Source of the DNA: Terriglobia bacterium
Lineage (GTDB): Bacteria; Acidobacteriota; Terriglobia; UBA7540
NCBI GenBank assembly: GCA_030040455.1
Contig: JASHTR010000031.1
Coordinates: 1-7,730, forward strand
Length of the DNA stretch: 7,730 nt
Direction of reading: 5' to 3'
The translations under genes were made by a program, and so were the position numbers. Positions 1 through 6,715 of this stretch are shown here, piece by piece (within the stretch, counting starts at the first letter, position 1; each line of letters starts with the position of its first letter). The notes under the pieces are model-generated. The model made no database searches. It saw nothing but the letters and a program-made list of their open reading frames with translations, and had not been told where the DNA came from.

Positions 1-2
1 TG

Positions 3-500
3 GTTATCGTTGCATCGTTGGCCCGCGGACAACAGGCCCATTACCGAAAAGACGGCCCCGCGTTACTCAATGACCTGTCGGTGACGCCCGGCGATGAGAT
101 CACCACCGACACGCGCGTCGTCTGCCGGCGAGGGTATGCTTCGACAGTCCGGAACGTTTCTGAAAAGACAAAGAAGCAGGATTACCAACTCTATGGCGCC
201 ATAGAGAAGAAGGGCGTGTGCTGCGAAGTGGATCACCTGATCTCGCTTGAGCTGGGCGGGTCAAACTCGATCAAAAACCTTTGGCCTCAGCCATACCTGC
301 CAAGGCCGGGCGCGCATGAAAAAGATGAAGTCGAGAATTACCTTCATCGGCAGGTTTGCGCCGGTAGGATTCCGATTCAGGAAGCGCAAAAGGAGATTGC
401 AACAGACTGGTATAAGGTTTACGTTCAGTCCGGGCTGCAGAAAGGCCAGCCCACCCGGGCGCGGGAGCGAAGGACTCATGCATCAGCATCCTCCCAATAA
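3..500 (+). CDS. Probable secreted HNH-type nuclease-like protein, 5' end cut by the window edge
   Basis: The frame is open to the left edge, so the gene is partial. A TTG at 18 is an available start, but the residues before it (VIVASLA) look like the end of a signal-peptide hydrophobic core with an Ala-type cleavage site, so the true start probably lies outside the window. The body carries an HNH-like core: E-V-D-H-L-I-S-L-E-L-G-G, then N-L-W-P-Q at about 190-290. Asp-His and the Asn would be the metal and catalytic positions. Before it is an RRGYASTVRNV segment, and after it a KDEVEN-LH-VC-G segment and an A-DW stretch. This order resembles a family of small, mostly exported hypothetical proteins with a DHLIPLELGG-NLWP signature; I know of no proven activity for them. 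Cysteines flank the core and could form disulfides after export. The last 25 residues are polar and low in complexity. The gene converges on the minus-strand operon and is probably unrelated to it. Confidence 0.75.
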   Translation, partial: VIVASLARGQQAHYRKDGPALLNDLSVTPGDEITTDTRVVCRRGYASTVRNVSEKTKKQDYQLYGAIEKKGVCCEVDHLISLELGGSNSIKNLWPQPYLPRPGAHEKDEVENYLHRQVCAGRIPIQEAQKEIATDWYKVYVQSGLQKGQPTRARERRTHASASSQ

Positions 501-596
501 TTTACAGTCGTTCGTGTCGCAGAACAACATGAGCGCTCGTCGGAAGGACAAGCAACGTGAGTTTTCGCACAGACTCTGAGCCCGTTCCCTTGCGCG

Positions 597-1982
597 CTAT
601 TTAGCGTTGTGGAAGAGCTGATCGAGCAGGTCGAGAGCCAGATCGATTTCCTCGTGCGTGATCGTGAAGGATGGCGCGAGGGTAAAGACGTTCTTGTAAT
701 AGCCGCCCACGTCCAGCACGAGGCCGTACTTCTTCCCGCCGGCCTTGAGATTCCCCTGCAGCCCTTCCGCGAAGATCCGGTCCGTAAGCTCGCGATCGGG
801 CGAGACCCCGTCTTCCTTGCAGACTTCGATGCGGAGCGCCAGTCCCAGACCATCCACCTGACCCACCACGCCGGGGTGGCGTCGCTGGAGCTCGCGGAGA
901 CTCGCCAGGAAATAAGCTCCCTTTTCCTTTACCAGTTCCTCGTAGTTCTCTTCCTCCATCATCTTGAGCGCTTCCAGCGCGACGGCCGTGCCAAGAGTAT
1001 TGGAGGAAAAGGTGGAGTGCGTCGAGCCGGGCGGGAACAACTCCGGCGTCATCAGCTCCTCGCGCGCCCAGAGACCGGAAATGGGATTAAGGCCGTTGGT
1101 AAGAGCTTTTCCGAAGACGATGATATCCGGCGTGATGCCCCAGTTCTCAATTGCCCAGAACTTTCCGGTGCGATAAAACCCCATCTGGATTTCGTCGTCC
1201 ACGATCAGGATATTGTGCTTCCTGCAAGTTTCCGCGAGGCGCTGAAAGTAGTCCCGGGGCGGAATCACGTAGCCGCCCGTGCCTTGCACTGCTTCTATGT
1301 AAAACGCCCCGTACTCACATTCGCCCGCCTTCGAATCCCACACACCGTAATACTCACTCTCAAACAGGCGGGCGAACTGGTCCTGGCAGTAGATACCGCA
1401 CGTTTCGGGTTTCATGCCGTAAATGCAGCGCAAGCAGTAAGGATAGAAAATGAATTGCGCCCGGTCGCTGAAGTGGCCGTAACGGCGCCGGTATCGATAG
1501 CTGGAAGTGATGGCAGAGGCGCCCAGGGTACGGCCGTGATAGCCGCCCATGAACGCGAACATCAGGTTCTTTCCCGTGACGTTGCGCACAATCTTGAGCG
1601 AATCTTCGATAGCCTGCGAGCCGCCGACGTTGAAGTGGACGCGGCCTTTCACGCCGAAGCGATCTTCGCAGTAACGGGCGATGCGCGCGGCAACCTCAAC
1701 TTTCTCAGCGTGCAAATACTGGCAGGCAAGCTGGGGGAGACGGTCCAACTGCCGCTGGAGAGCTTCGTTCAATCGCGGGTTCTTATATCCGAAACTTGCG
1801 GCGGAGTACCACATCTGAAGGTCAAGATAGGGCGTGCCGCTCTCGTCGTAGAGATAGCTCCCTTCGCAGCCGGTGAACACCTTCGGCGGCTCGAGATAAT
1901 GGACCGTATCGCCGAAAGAGCAGTATTGGCTTTCGAGGGCGAGCAACTCCGCCGTCTTGTTCGTTGTTTCGGAAGTCCGCAA
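597..1982 (-). CDS. Class III PLP-dependent aminotransferase with a GABA-transaminase-like cysteine motif
   Basis: Transfers an amino group to or from a keto or aldehyde substrate using pyridoxal phosphate; cytosolic. I chose the TTG at 1982 because AGGAGA lies 6 to 7 nt upstream; an upstream TTG at 1997 would overlap that ribosome site. This gives 461 residues, normal for fold-type I class III enzymes. In this numbering, a phosphate-binding GGSQAIE is at 120-126 and YHGRTLGA at 148-155. The ring-nitrogen Asp (IVDDEIQMG) is about residue 263, and the Schiff-base lysine (FGKALTNG) about 292. THSTFSSN at 321-328 is the usual second-subunit phosphate loop. Four cysteines at about 183, 186, 195 and 199 (C-x2-C-x8-C-x3-C) match the place where GABA transaminase relatives carry a cysteine motif. 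The gene is last in the operon, 71 nt after the HAD gene. Family is certain, substrate is not. A role on a beta-ketoacyl thioester is inferred only from the neighbouring KS and ACP. Confidence 0.93.
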   Translation of the reverse strand: MRTSETTNKTAELLALESQYCSFGDTVHYLEPPKVFTGCEGSYLYDESGTPYLDLQMWYSAASFGYKNPRLNEALQRQLDRLPQLACQYLHAEKVEVAARIARYCEDRFGVKGRVHFNVGGSQAIEDSLKIVRNVTGKNLMFAFMGGYHGRTLGASAITSSYRYRRRYGHFSDRAQFIFYPYCLRCIYGMKPETCGIYCQDQFARLFESEYYGVWDSKAGECEYGAFYIEAVQGTGGYVIPPRDYFQRLAETCRKHNILIVDDEIQMGFYRTGKFWAIENWGITPDIIVFGKALTNGLNPISGLWAREELMTPELFPPGSTHSTFSSNTLGTAVALEALKMMEEENYEELVKEKGAYFLASLRELQRRHPGVVGQVDGLGLALRIEVCKEDGVSPDRELTDRIFAEGLQGNLKAGGKKYGLVLDVGGYYKNVFTLAPSFTITHEEIDLALDLLDQLFHNAK

Positions 1983-1990
1983 GTCAAGTC

Positions 1991-2003
1991 TCCTCAATGA
2001 GGA
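1991..2003 (-). promoter_or_regulatory. Small hairpin covering the aminotransferase ribosome-binding site
   Basis: Read on the minus strand, UCCUC-AUU-GAGGA forms a 5-bp stem with a 3-nt loop. Its 3' arm is the main part of the Shine-Dalgarno (GAGGAGA) for the TTG start at 1982. Pairing would hide the ribosome site, which together with the TTG codon would lower translation of the last operon gene. Structure is seen; regulation is inferred. Confidence 0.35.
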
Positions 2004-2008
2004 CAGAG

Positions 2009-2053
2009 CAGGGAAGGGGCTTCGCCCTGCCCAGGGCGCGGCCAGCGTCGCCC
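2009..2053. repeat. GC-rich double stem-loop in the HAD-aminotransferase gap
   Basis: The 71-nt gap between the HAD stop and the aminotransferase start holds two short inverted repeats. CAGGG at 2009-2013 pairs with CCCTG at 2025-2029, and GGGCG at 2034-2038 pairs with CGCCC at 2049-2053. Composition is sharply G+C-rich and the stretch ends right at the HAD stop codon. No U-run follows on either strand, so it is not a good terminator. It could be a dispersed repeat unit or an mRNA processing and stability element. Confidence 0.35.
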
Positions 2054-2788
2054 CTACAACGAGTGTTCCGCAAGGGCTGGCGTCACCCGGCTCCTTGTGG
2101 CCTCTGCCATTTCAGCGGCTGCTTCGCCGCCCTGCCATTTCGCGAGCGCCCGCTCGACGTCGGCAAAAGTCGTGAAAGGCCGGGAGGGGATATCGTGCTC
2201 CCGGCAAAAATCGAGCAGCGGGCGGCGCGCATAGACAAAGTCCGCCTCCCGCACGCCGTACCGGTCTGAAAGCCCGTCACCCACGTAGATAACGGGCCAA
2301 TGCTCTCCCTTCAAGCGGCGGATCAAGGCGGGTTTGCAGGTGGCGCAGCCGTGAACGCAATCTTTCGCGGCGTGAGGAAAAGAGATCGCCAGCCGCCCCT
2401 TCACCAGGCGTGCGGCGCTCGAATAGAAATGGATACCATTGCGCCCCCAGCGGTGCAGGCCTGCACGCGCAAGAACGCGGCGGATGACGAGATCCAGGCC
2501 GTCGCTGATCACGAGAAAAGGGATGGCACTGTGGTGAACGAATTGAACAAATTGCAAAAAATCCGGATCGAGCGGAATGGAATCGATGAGCGTGTTGAGC
2601 TCACTCGCCGAAGTTTCAACCAACGCGAGCTGCCGCTCGAGGCACTGCCGGGAGCCTATTTCCCCTCCCATCCATAACTGCTCGATCTCCTGCCACGCGG
2701 GACGGCTAAGGCGGTTGAGAATTTCGTCGGTGACGTCTGCCAGAGTAATCGTTCCGTCAAAATCACAAAATACGATGGGAGAAGTCAT
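2054..2788 (-). CDS. HAD-superfamily subfamily IB phosphatase, MtnX-like
   Basis: Hydrolyses a phosphate monoester through an aspartyl-phosphate; cytosolic. From the ATG at 2788 the protein has 244 residues. An ATG at 2812 adds MTPSAHHS but sits in an ACTCCAT repeat; neither start has a clear Shine-Dalgarno. The shorter form puts the catalytic FCDFDGT motif (Asp9, Asp11) close to the N terminus, as is usual. Motif II is VISDG (Ser95). The motif III Lys (about 152) lies in a Cys-rich C-x3-C-x2-C-K segment. Motif IV is YVGDGLSDR (Asp171, Asp175). The alpha-helical insert after motif I is the type-1 cap. The Cys-x-Cys-Lys arrangement and length resemble MtnX (2-hydroxy-3-keto-5-methylthiopentenyl-1-phosphate phosphatase). 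No methionine-salvage gene is nearby, so the substrate is probably different: a phosphorylated head group or intermediate of the lipid-like pathway encoded around it (inference). It lies 44 nt after the ligase gene. Confidence 0.9.
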   Translation of the reverse strand: MTSPIVFCDFDGTITLADVTDEILNRLSRPAWQEIEQLWMGGEIGSRQCLERQLALVETSASELNTLIDSIPLDPDFLQFVQFVHHSAIPFLVISDGLDLVIRRVLARAGLHRWGRNGIHFYSSAARLVKGRLAISFPHAAKDCVHGCATCKPALIRRLKGEHWPVIYVGDGLSDRYGVREADFVYARRPLLDFCREHDIPSRPFTTFADVERALAKWQGGEAAAEMAEATRSRVTPALAEHSL

Positions 2789-2832
2789 GGAGTGATGGGC
2801 TGATGGAGTCATTTAATCACTACGTCGATGAA

Positions 2833-4146
2833 TCAATTCCTTTCATCCACCAGGCGCCGAGGCTTGCGTTCCGGCGGAAGCGTCCCGGAGGGCAAGAATT
2901 TGAAGGCCAGGCGATACATGCCGCACACGTGATTGGCCCACACGTCCGGGTAACACGCCTCCAGGTTTCGCGCGATGGAGGCTTGGACCGAATGGGGATC
3001 AATTCCGTTCGTCAGCTCCAGGCGGAATTCGAGGATATCCCGCAACCCTTCCTGGAGAACCGCCACCTGCCAGCGCTCGCTGATGCCTTCGACGCCCTGA
3101 ATCACGCGCTCGAAGATGGCCGGGTGCATGTTGCCCGCACCCATCACCACCATTTCGTCCCGCCGCCCTTTGATCGCATCAATCCGGCGCAAGGGAGTGC
3201 CGCAAGGACAAGAACCTTCCAGGAAGCGCGTGACGTCCCGGACGCGATAGCGGATCAACGGCTCGGTGCGTCGTGAAAGGGTTGTGACCACGAGCTCGCC
3301 GTAACCCTCGGCATCACGGTCGATGATTTCGGGATAAAAGTTGAACTCGTCCAAATGATAGCCCTTGCCTGCCCTGCACTCGATTCCCAGGCCGCCGCCA
3401 GCCTCCGTCGAGCCGTATCCCAAAATGACCGGTGCCTTCCACACCTTCTGGACGTAACGGCGATATACGTCCGTCATGCGATCGCCAGCGGCCAGAATCA
3501 ATTTGACCGGCAACACGCCTTCTTTTTCCGCAATCTCCGTCAGGCTCACCAGCCACGTCGGGTCCGCAACAATCACGTTGTAATGATAAATTCCCATCCG
3601 GGAATACAGTTCGCGCGGCAGAGGCTTGCCCACCGCCGAGCAGAACACCCCCAGATGCTTCGCGGCAAGGAACGTGACCCAACTGCTCACCCAGTAGCCC
3701 GCATCGAAGGCGCAAACGACGCGATCGTCCGGACGAATGCCATTTTCCCAGAGCGCCGCCGCTTCGTAGCTCGCGGCATGGTCCAGCTCGTGATAAGTGA
3801 AATAAAGCCGCTTGGGAGGGCCGGAGGTCCCGGTAGTCTCAAAAACCACCTGGGGCGGACGGCACAGGAAATCCTCGGGAGGATGCGAGAGCAAGTCCTC
3901 TGCTGTCGTAAAAACATCCTTCAGGTCGTCTGGCTTGCGGATCTTCGACGGATCAAGATTACGCTCTCGCAGCTTGTCCGCAAAAAACTTCTGGTGGCGG
4001 GCGGCGTAGCGCACCGTCTCTCGGAAGGAATCCTCCTGAAGCCGGCGGATGAGCGGCAACGGAATGAGCTTTCCCCACTTGGCAAGGGAAGGCGCGGAAT
4101 CACCGATGACGGCGCGCTCAAAAGCTGCTTTGAAGGTATTCAGCAT
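2833..4146 (-). CDS. Adenylate-forming ligase of the phenylacetate-CoA ligase (PaaK) type
   Basis: Activates a carboxylic acid as acyl-AMP and passes it to a thiol (CoA, or possibly an ACP); cytosolic. The 437 residues match PaaK length (about 430) rather than the 500 to 600 of long-chain acyl-CoA synthetases. Motifs in order: TTGTSGPPK phosphate loop at 104-112; YGSTEAGGG at 244-252; LIRYRVRD at 297-304; CPCG at 313-316, common in PaaK proteins; hinge KGRRDEMV at 326-333; and a C-terminal RKPRRLVDER. The Lys at about 428 in that last motif aligns with the adenylation lysine of the family. All core motifs are present, so it should be active. ATG at 4146 is used, but no Shine-Dalgarno is visible and a long inverted repeat lies directly upstream. 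The substrate cannot be read from sequence. The neighbouring ACP and KS suggest an acyl or aryl acid destined for ACP or a lipid rather than phenylacetate degradation, of which no other gene is present. Confidence 0.9.
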   Translation of the reverse strand: MLNTFKAAFERAVIGDSAPSLAKWGKLIPLPLIRRLQEDSFRETVRYAARHQKFFADKLRERNLDPSKIRKPDDLKDVFTTAEDLLSHPPEDFLCRPPQVVFETTGTSGPPKRLYFTYHELDHAASYEAAALWENGIRPDDRVVCAFDAGYWVSSWVTFLAAKHLGVFCSAVGKPLPRELYSRMGIYHYNVIVADPTWLVSLTEIAEKEGVLPVKLILAAGDRMTDVYRRYVQKVWKAPVILGYGSTEAGGGLGIECRAGKGYHLDEFNFYPEIIDRDAEGYGELVVTTLSRRTEPLIRYRVRDVTRFLEGSCPCGTPLRRIDAIKGRRDEMVVMGAGNMHPAIFERVIQGVEGISERWQVAVLQEGLRDILEFRLELTNGIDPHSVQASIARNLEACYPDVWANHVCGMYRLAFKFLPSGTLPPERKPRRLVDERN

Positions 4147-4147
4147 A

Positions 4148-4201
4148 GTTTTGAGGATGGAGATCAGGGGAAGGGCGGATCGTCCCTTACCCCCTCAAAA
4201 C
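4148..4201. repeat. Inverted repeat with nested stem directly upstream of the ligase start
   Basis: GTTTTGAGG at 4148-4156 is perfectly complementary to CCTCAAAAC at 4193-4201. Inside, GGGGAAGGG at 4167-4175 can pair with CCCTT-A-CCCC at 4184-4193, with one bulged A and an 8-nt loop. The two stems compete for one or two C residues. On the transcribed strand the structure ends one nucleotide before the ATG at 4146, where no ribosome site is seen. It fills half of the 98-nt gap after the glycosyltransferase, the largest gap in the operon. Possible roles are translation control, RNA processing, or a small dispersed repeat. There is no U-run to make it a standard terminator. Confidence 0.5.
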
Positions 4202-4244
4202 CCCCGTCTCCCAACTGACAATTCCCCAACCCTCATCATTAACC

Positions 4245-5441
4245 CTACATCAAAAATGCCGACTCTCCAGAGCGCAAGGACGGCTGAGCGAGCAGGTCAA
4301 TGTACGTCGTTTTCTCCAGCAACGCCTTGCCCACCTGTGCAATGGTATAGGCTGCCTCGGGCCGGGAGAATTCGCGAGCCAGCCTGGACATCTCCTCCCG
4401 CTTTCCAGTTGACCGGAGAAGCTGAAAGGTGAATGACGGAATTTCCTCAAGGTGCTTTGCGTGAGCGGCTACGCCTCGCCGGACGAGGTAGCGGATGTTT
4501 CTTTCCTCGGGGCCTGGAATCGGGTGGGTCAAAATCATGGGCAGCCCGGAAGCCAGTGCTTCCGAGACCGAGAGCCCGCCTGGCTTGGTGATGAACAAAT
4601 CGGCGGCCGCCATCAACTCCGGCACACGGTTCGTCCAGCCGAAGGTGCGCAGATCGAGTGCCACTTTTCCCCGGAGCTGCCGGACACGGGCGTGCAGAGC
4701 TTCATCACGGCCCGCGACAGCAATCACCCGCAGCGGCAGGCCGCAACGCTCGAGCGAAGAGACCATAAGGTCCAGCGGCGCTAATCCCATGCCCCCAGCC
4801 ATGAGCAGGGTTACCGGGCCGCCGGGCTTGAGGCCGAGCGAGCGGCGGACCTCTGCCTTATCGAAGGGAAGAGCAAATGACGGGTCAATCGGGATCCCGG
4901 AAACCAGGATGCGGCTCTGGGAAATTCCCCAACCGGCCAGTTGGTCCCGAGCGAGCTGTGTTGCCACACAATAAAAATCAATCTCCGGCTGCACCCAAGG
5001 CGTTTCCGCCTGAAAGTCCGTCAGCACCGCCAGGACCGGAGATGAGAACCGGCCTTCCCGCTTCCCCAGGGCAGCGATCTCCGCCGCGGCAATTTCAGTC
5101 ACAATCACCAGATCCGGCGCAAACCGCTGGATCTCCGTCAGCACCTTCGCGCAACCCCGGCGGAAGACCCAACGCGGCGCTGTCGAGCGGTGTCGCCGGC
5201 GCTGCCGCCATTCGTATAATGCACCCCAGAGCTGACGACGGTACTTCAGCATCCACCAGTAAGGCTGCACGTAGAGCCATGGAAACCACGGCTCGGCCAA
5301 GTCGAGCGCATCCAGGATCTTGACGTTCACGTCGTCCGTGCTGTCGCCAAGGGCGCTGCGGAGCACAGACGACGCCTGAACGTGGCCTGCTCCTACGCTG
5401 AGCGTCAAGATCAGAACTTTCTTCACTGAATTCCTCGTCAT
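4245..5441 (-). CDS. MGDG-synthase / UgtP-like glycosyltransferase (GT28 type, GT-B fold)
   Basis: Expected to transfer a sugar from a nucleotide donor to a lipid acceptor at the inner face of the membrane. From ATG 5441 (20 nt after the KS stop) the protein has 398 residues. A GTG at 5426 has a better upstream GAGGA and would give an MKKVLIL start, so the start may be 5 codons later; the open frame further upstream overlaps the KS gene and is unlikely. The N-terminal domain begins with SVGAGHVQAS (15-24), the glycine loop of the MGDG-synthase N-terminal domain, followed by an aromatic and basic stretch (about 52-95) of the sort that binds membrane. LTDF lies near 140 and VSGIPID near 180-186. 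The C-terminal domain has MAGGMG (214-219) and the donor-binding signature TKPGGLSVSEALASGLP (285-301) followed by HPIPGPEERN. Family assignment is firm. Whether the acceptor is diacylglycerol or a special acyl product of this operon is unknown. Confidence 0.92.
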   Translation of the reverse strand: MTRNSVKKVLILTLSVGAGHVQASSVLRSALGDSTDDVNVKILDALDLAEPWFPWLYVQPYWWMLKYRRQLWGALYEWRQRRRHRSTAPRWVFRRGCAKVLTEIQRFAPDLVIVTEIAAAEIAALGKREGRFSSPVLAVLTDFQAETPWVQPEIDFYCVATQLARDQLAGWGISQSRILVSGIPIDPSFALPFDKAEVRRSLGLKPGGPVTLLMAGGMGLAPLDLMVSSLERCGLPLRVIAVAGRDEALHARVRQLRGKVALDLRTFGWTNRVPELMAAADLFITKPGGLSVSEALASGLPMILTHPIPGPEERNIRYLVRRGVAAHAKHLEEIPSFTFQLLRSTGKREEMSRLAREFSRPEAAYTIAQVGKALLEKTTYIDLLAQPSLRSGESAFLM

Positions 5442-5461
5442 GCGCCCGGAGTATGGAGTGG

Positions 5462-6691
5462 CTATTCCAGGCGCCTCACCAGCAACACGGCGTTGAGTCC
5501 GCCAAAGGCGAAAGAATTGGAAAGCGCAATACGCACTGGCATCGGACGGGCTTGGTTCGGGACGACGTCGAGGTCGCACTCCGCGTCCGGCTCGGTGTAA
5601 TTGGCCGTCGGAGGGACCACGCTGTGCCTCAAGGCCTCAACCGTTGCCGCCAGCTCAAGAGCGCCCGTGGCTCCCATCGCATGGCCGTGCATGGACTTGG
5701 TCGAGCTTACGGGAAGATGGCGGGCGCGTTCACCAAACACAAGCTTGACAATAGTGGTTTCCGTCGCGTCATTCAGTCGCGTTCCTGTCCCATGGGCGTT
5801 GATATAGTCCACCTCCCCGGCATTCACCTGCGCCTCTTCCAGAGCCACGCGGATGGCGCGCGCCGGACCATCGACAGAAGGCTGGGTAATGTGGCCGGCG
5901 TCGGAAGTCATCCCAAAACCGCTGATCTCGGCCAGAATTTCCGCGCCACGCTGCCGCGCGCGTTCCATTTCCTCAAGCGCCAGCACCGCTGCTCCTTCAC
6001 CAATGACCATTCCCTCGCGGTCCGCTGAAAATGGACGGCAGGCGCGCGCGGGATCCCCGTTTCCGCTGGCAAGCACCCTTACGGACTCCCAGGATCGCAT
6101 CATGCCATAAGTGATCGGTGAGTCAGCTCCGCCGGCCAGTATGACGTCCGCCAGACCGAATTTAATTAGATGAAAAGCTTCCCCAATTGCGTGGCCTGAC
6201 GAAGAGCACGCCGTGGCCGTGCTGAAGGAGGGACCCTGCGCGTTGTATTCCATGCACACCTGCGAAACGGGCGCATTGTGCATGATCTTCGGAATAGTGA
6301 ACGGATGCAGGCGGGTGGCTTGCTGGGCATAGAGTCTGAGATACCCGTGGTCGAGCCCTTGCGCTCCACCCATGCCGGAGCCAATGACCACTCCGAAGCG
6401 CGAGCGTTCTTCTTCCTTGATTTCCAGGCCGCTCGACTTCACCGCTTCCTTCGAAGCGAGCAGGGCGAACTGTGAGAAGCGGTCCAGAAGGTCGAGCCGC
6501 TTGGTTGGAAAATAATCCGCGGGATCATAATTCGGAACTTCCGCGGCGATCTGCACACTGAGCGCCGAGGGATCAAACTGCGTGATCCGCCGAACGCCAG
6601 AACGGGCATTGCAGAGATTGTCAAAGAAGGTCTTGGAGTCCTTCCCGGTGGATGCAAAGACCCCTAAACCTGTTATAACGACCCTTCGCAC
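5462..6691 (-). CDS. Beta-ketoacyl-ACP synthase, FabF/KAS II type
   Basis: Condenses an acyl thioester with malonyl-ACP to a beta-ketoacyl-ACP. I chose GTG 6691: GGGAG lies 5 nt upstream and the protein then starts MRRVVITGLG, typical of FabF. An earlier GTG at 6703 has its purine run directly against the codon. The 409 residues match the family (about 410). The thiolase-fold catalytic set is complete: Cys162 in TATACSSSGHA, His300 in NAHGTGT, Lys332 and His337 in STKSMHGHAMGATGA. Glycine-rich ends are present (GSGMGG near 105, NSFAFGGLNA near 391-400). Differences from textbook FabF are KSMHGH for KSMTGH, NSFAFGGLN for NSFGFGGTN, and GTGTRLNDATET, which occurs in many specialised KS proteins. 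This is compatible with a pathway-specific synthase rather than the housekeeping copy. It follows the ACP by 24 nt. No chain-length-factor partner or ketoreductase is present, so reduction would have to be supplied elsewhere or not occur. Confidence 0.94.
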   Translation of the reverse strand: MRRVVITGLGVFASTGKDSKTFFDNLCNARSGVRRITQFDPSALSVQIAAEVPNYDPADYFPTKRLDLLDRFSQFALLASKEAVKSSGLEIKEEERSRFGVVIGSGMGGAQGLDHGYLRLYAQQATRLHPFTIPKIMHNAPVSQVCMEYNAQGPSFSTATACSSSGHAIGEAFHLIKFGLADVILAGGADSPITYGMMRSWESVRVLASGNGDPARACRPFSADREGMVIGEGAAVLALEEMERARQRGAEILAEISGFGMTSDAGHITQPSVDGPARAIRVALEEAQVNAGEVDYINAHGTGTRLNDATETTIVKLVFGERARHLPVSSTKSMHGHAMGATGALELAATVEALRHSVVPPTANYTEPDAECDLDVVPNQARPMPVRIALSNSFAFGGLNAVLLVRRLE

Positions 6692-6715
6692 GAGAACTCC
6701 CACCCTTGACCCAAA

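Noticed and set aside
501..596. Bidirectional terminator between the convergent genes
   Set aside because: Expected from the layout, but I find no stem of useful length or T-run. GAGCGCTC at 531-538 is only a short palindrome.
609..2000. Long plus-strand open frame opposite the aminotransferase (463 codons)
   Set aside because: It mirrors a gene with complete class III aminotransferase motifs. Its translation shows no recognisable domain, and long antisense frames are common in GC-rich coding DNA.
3355..4218. Plus-strand open frame of 287 codons opposite the ligase
   Set aside because: It lies antisense to all the adenylation motifs and has no family resemblance or ribosome site that I can see.
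5442..5579. N-terminal extension of the glycosyltransferase by 46 residues
   Set aside because: It would overlap the end of the KS gene by over 100 nt, has a composition unlike the family, and the GAGH loop normally lies near the N terminus.
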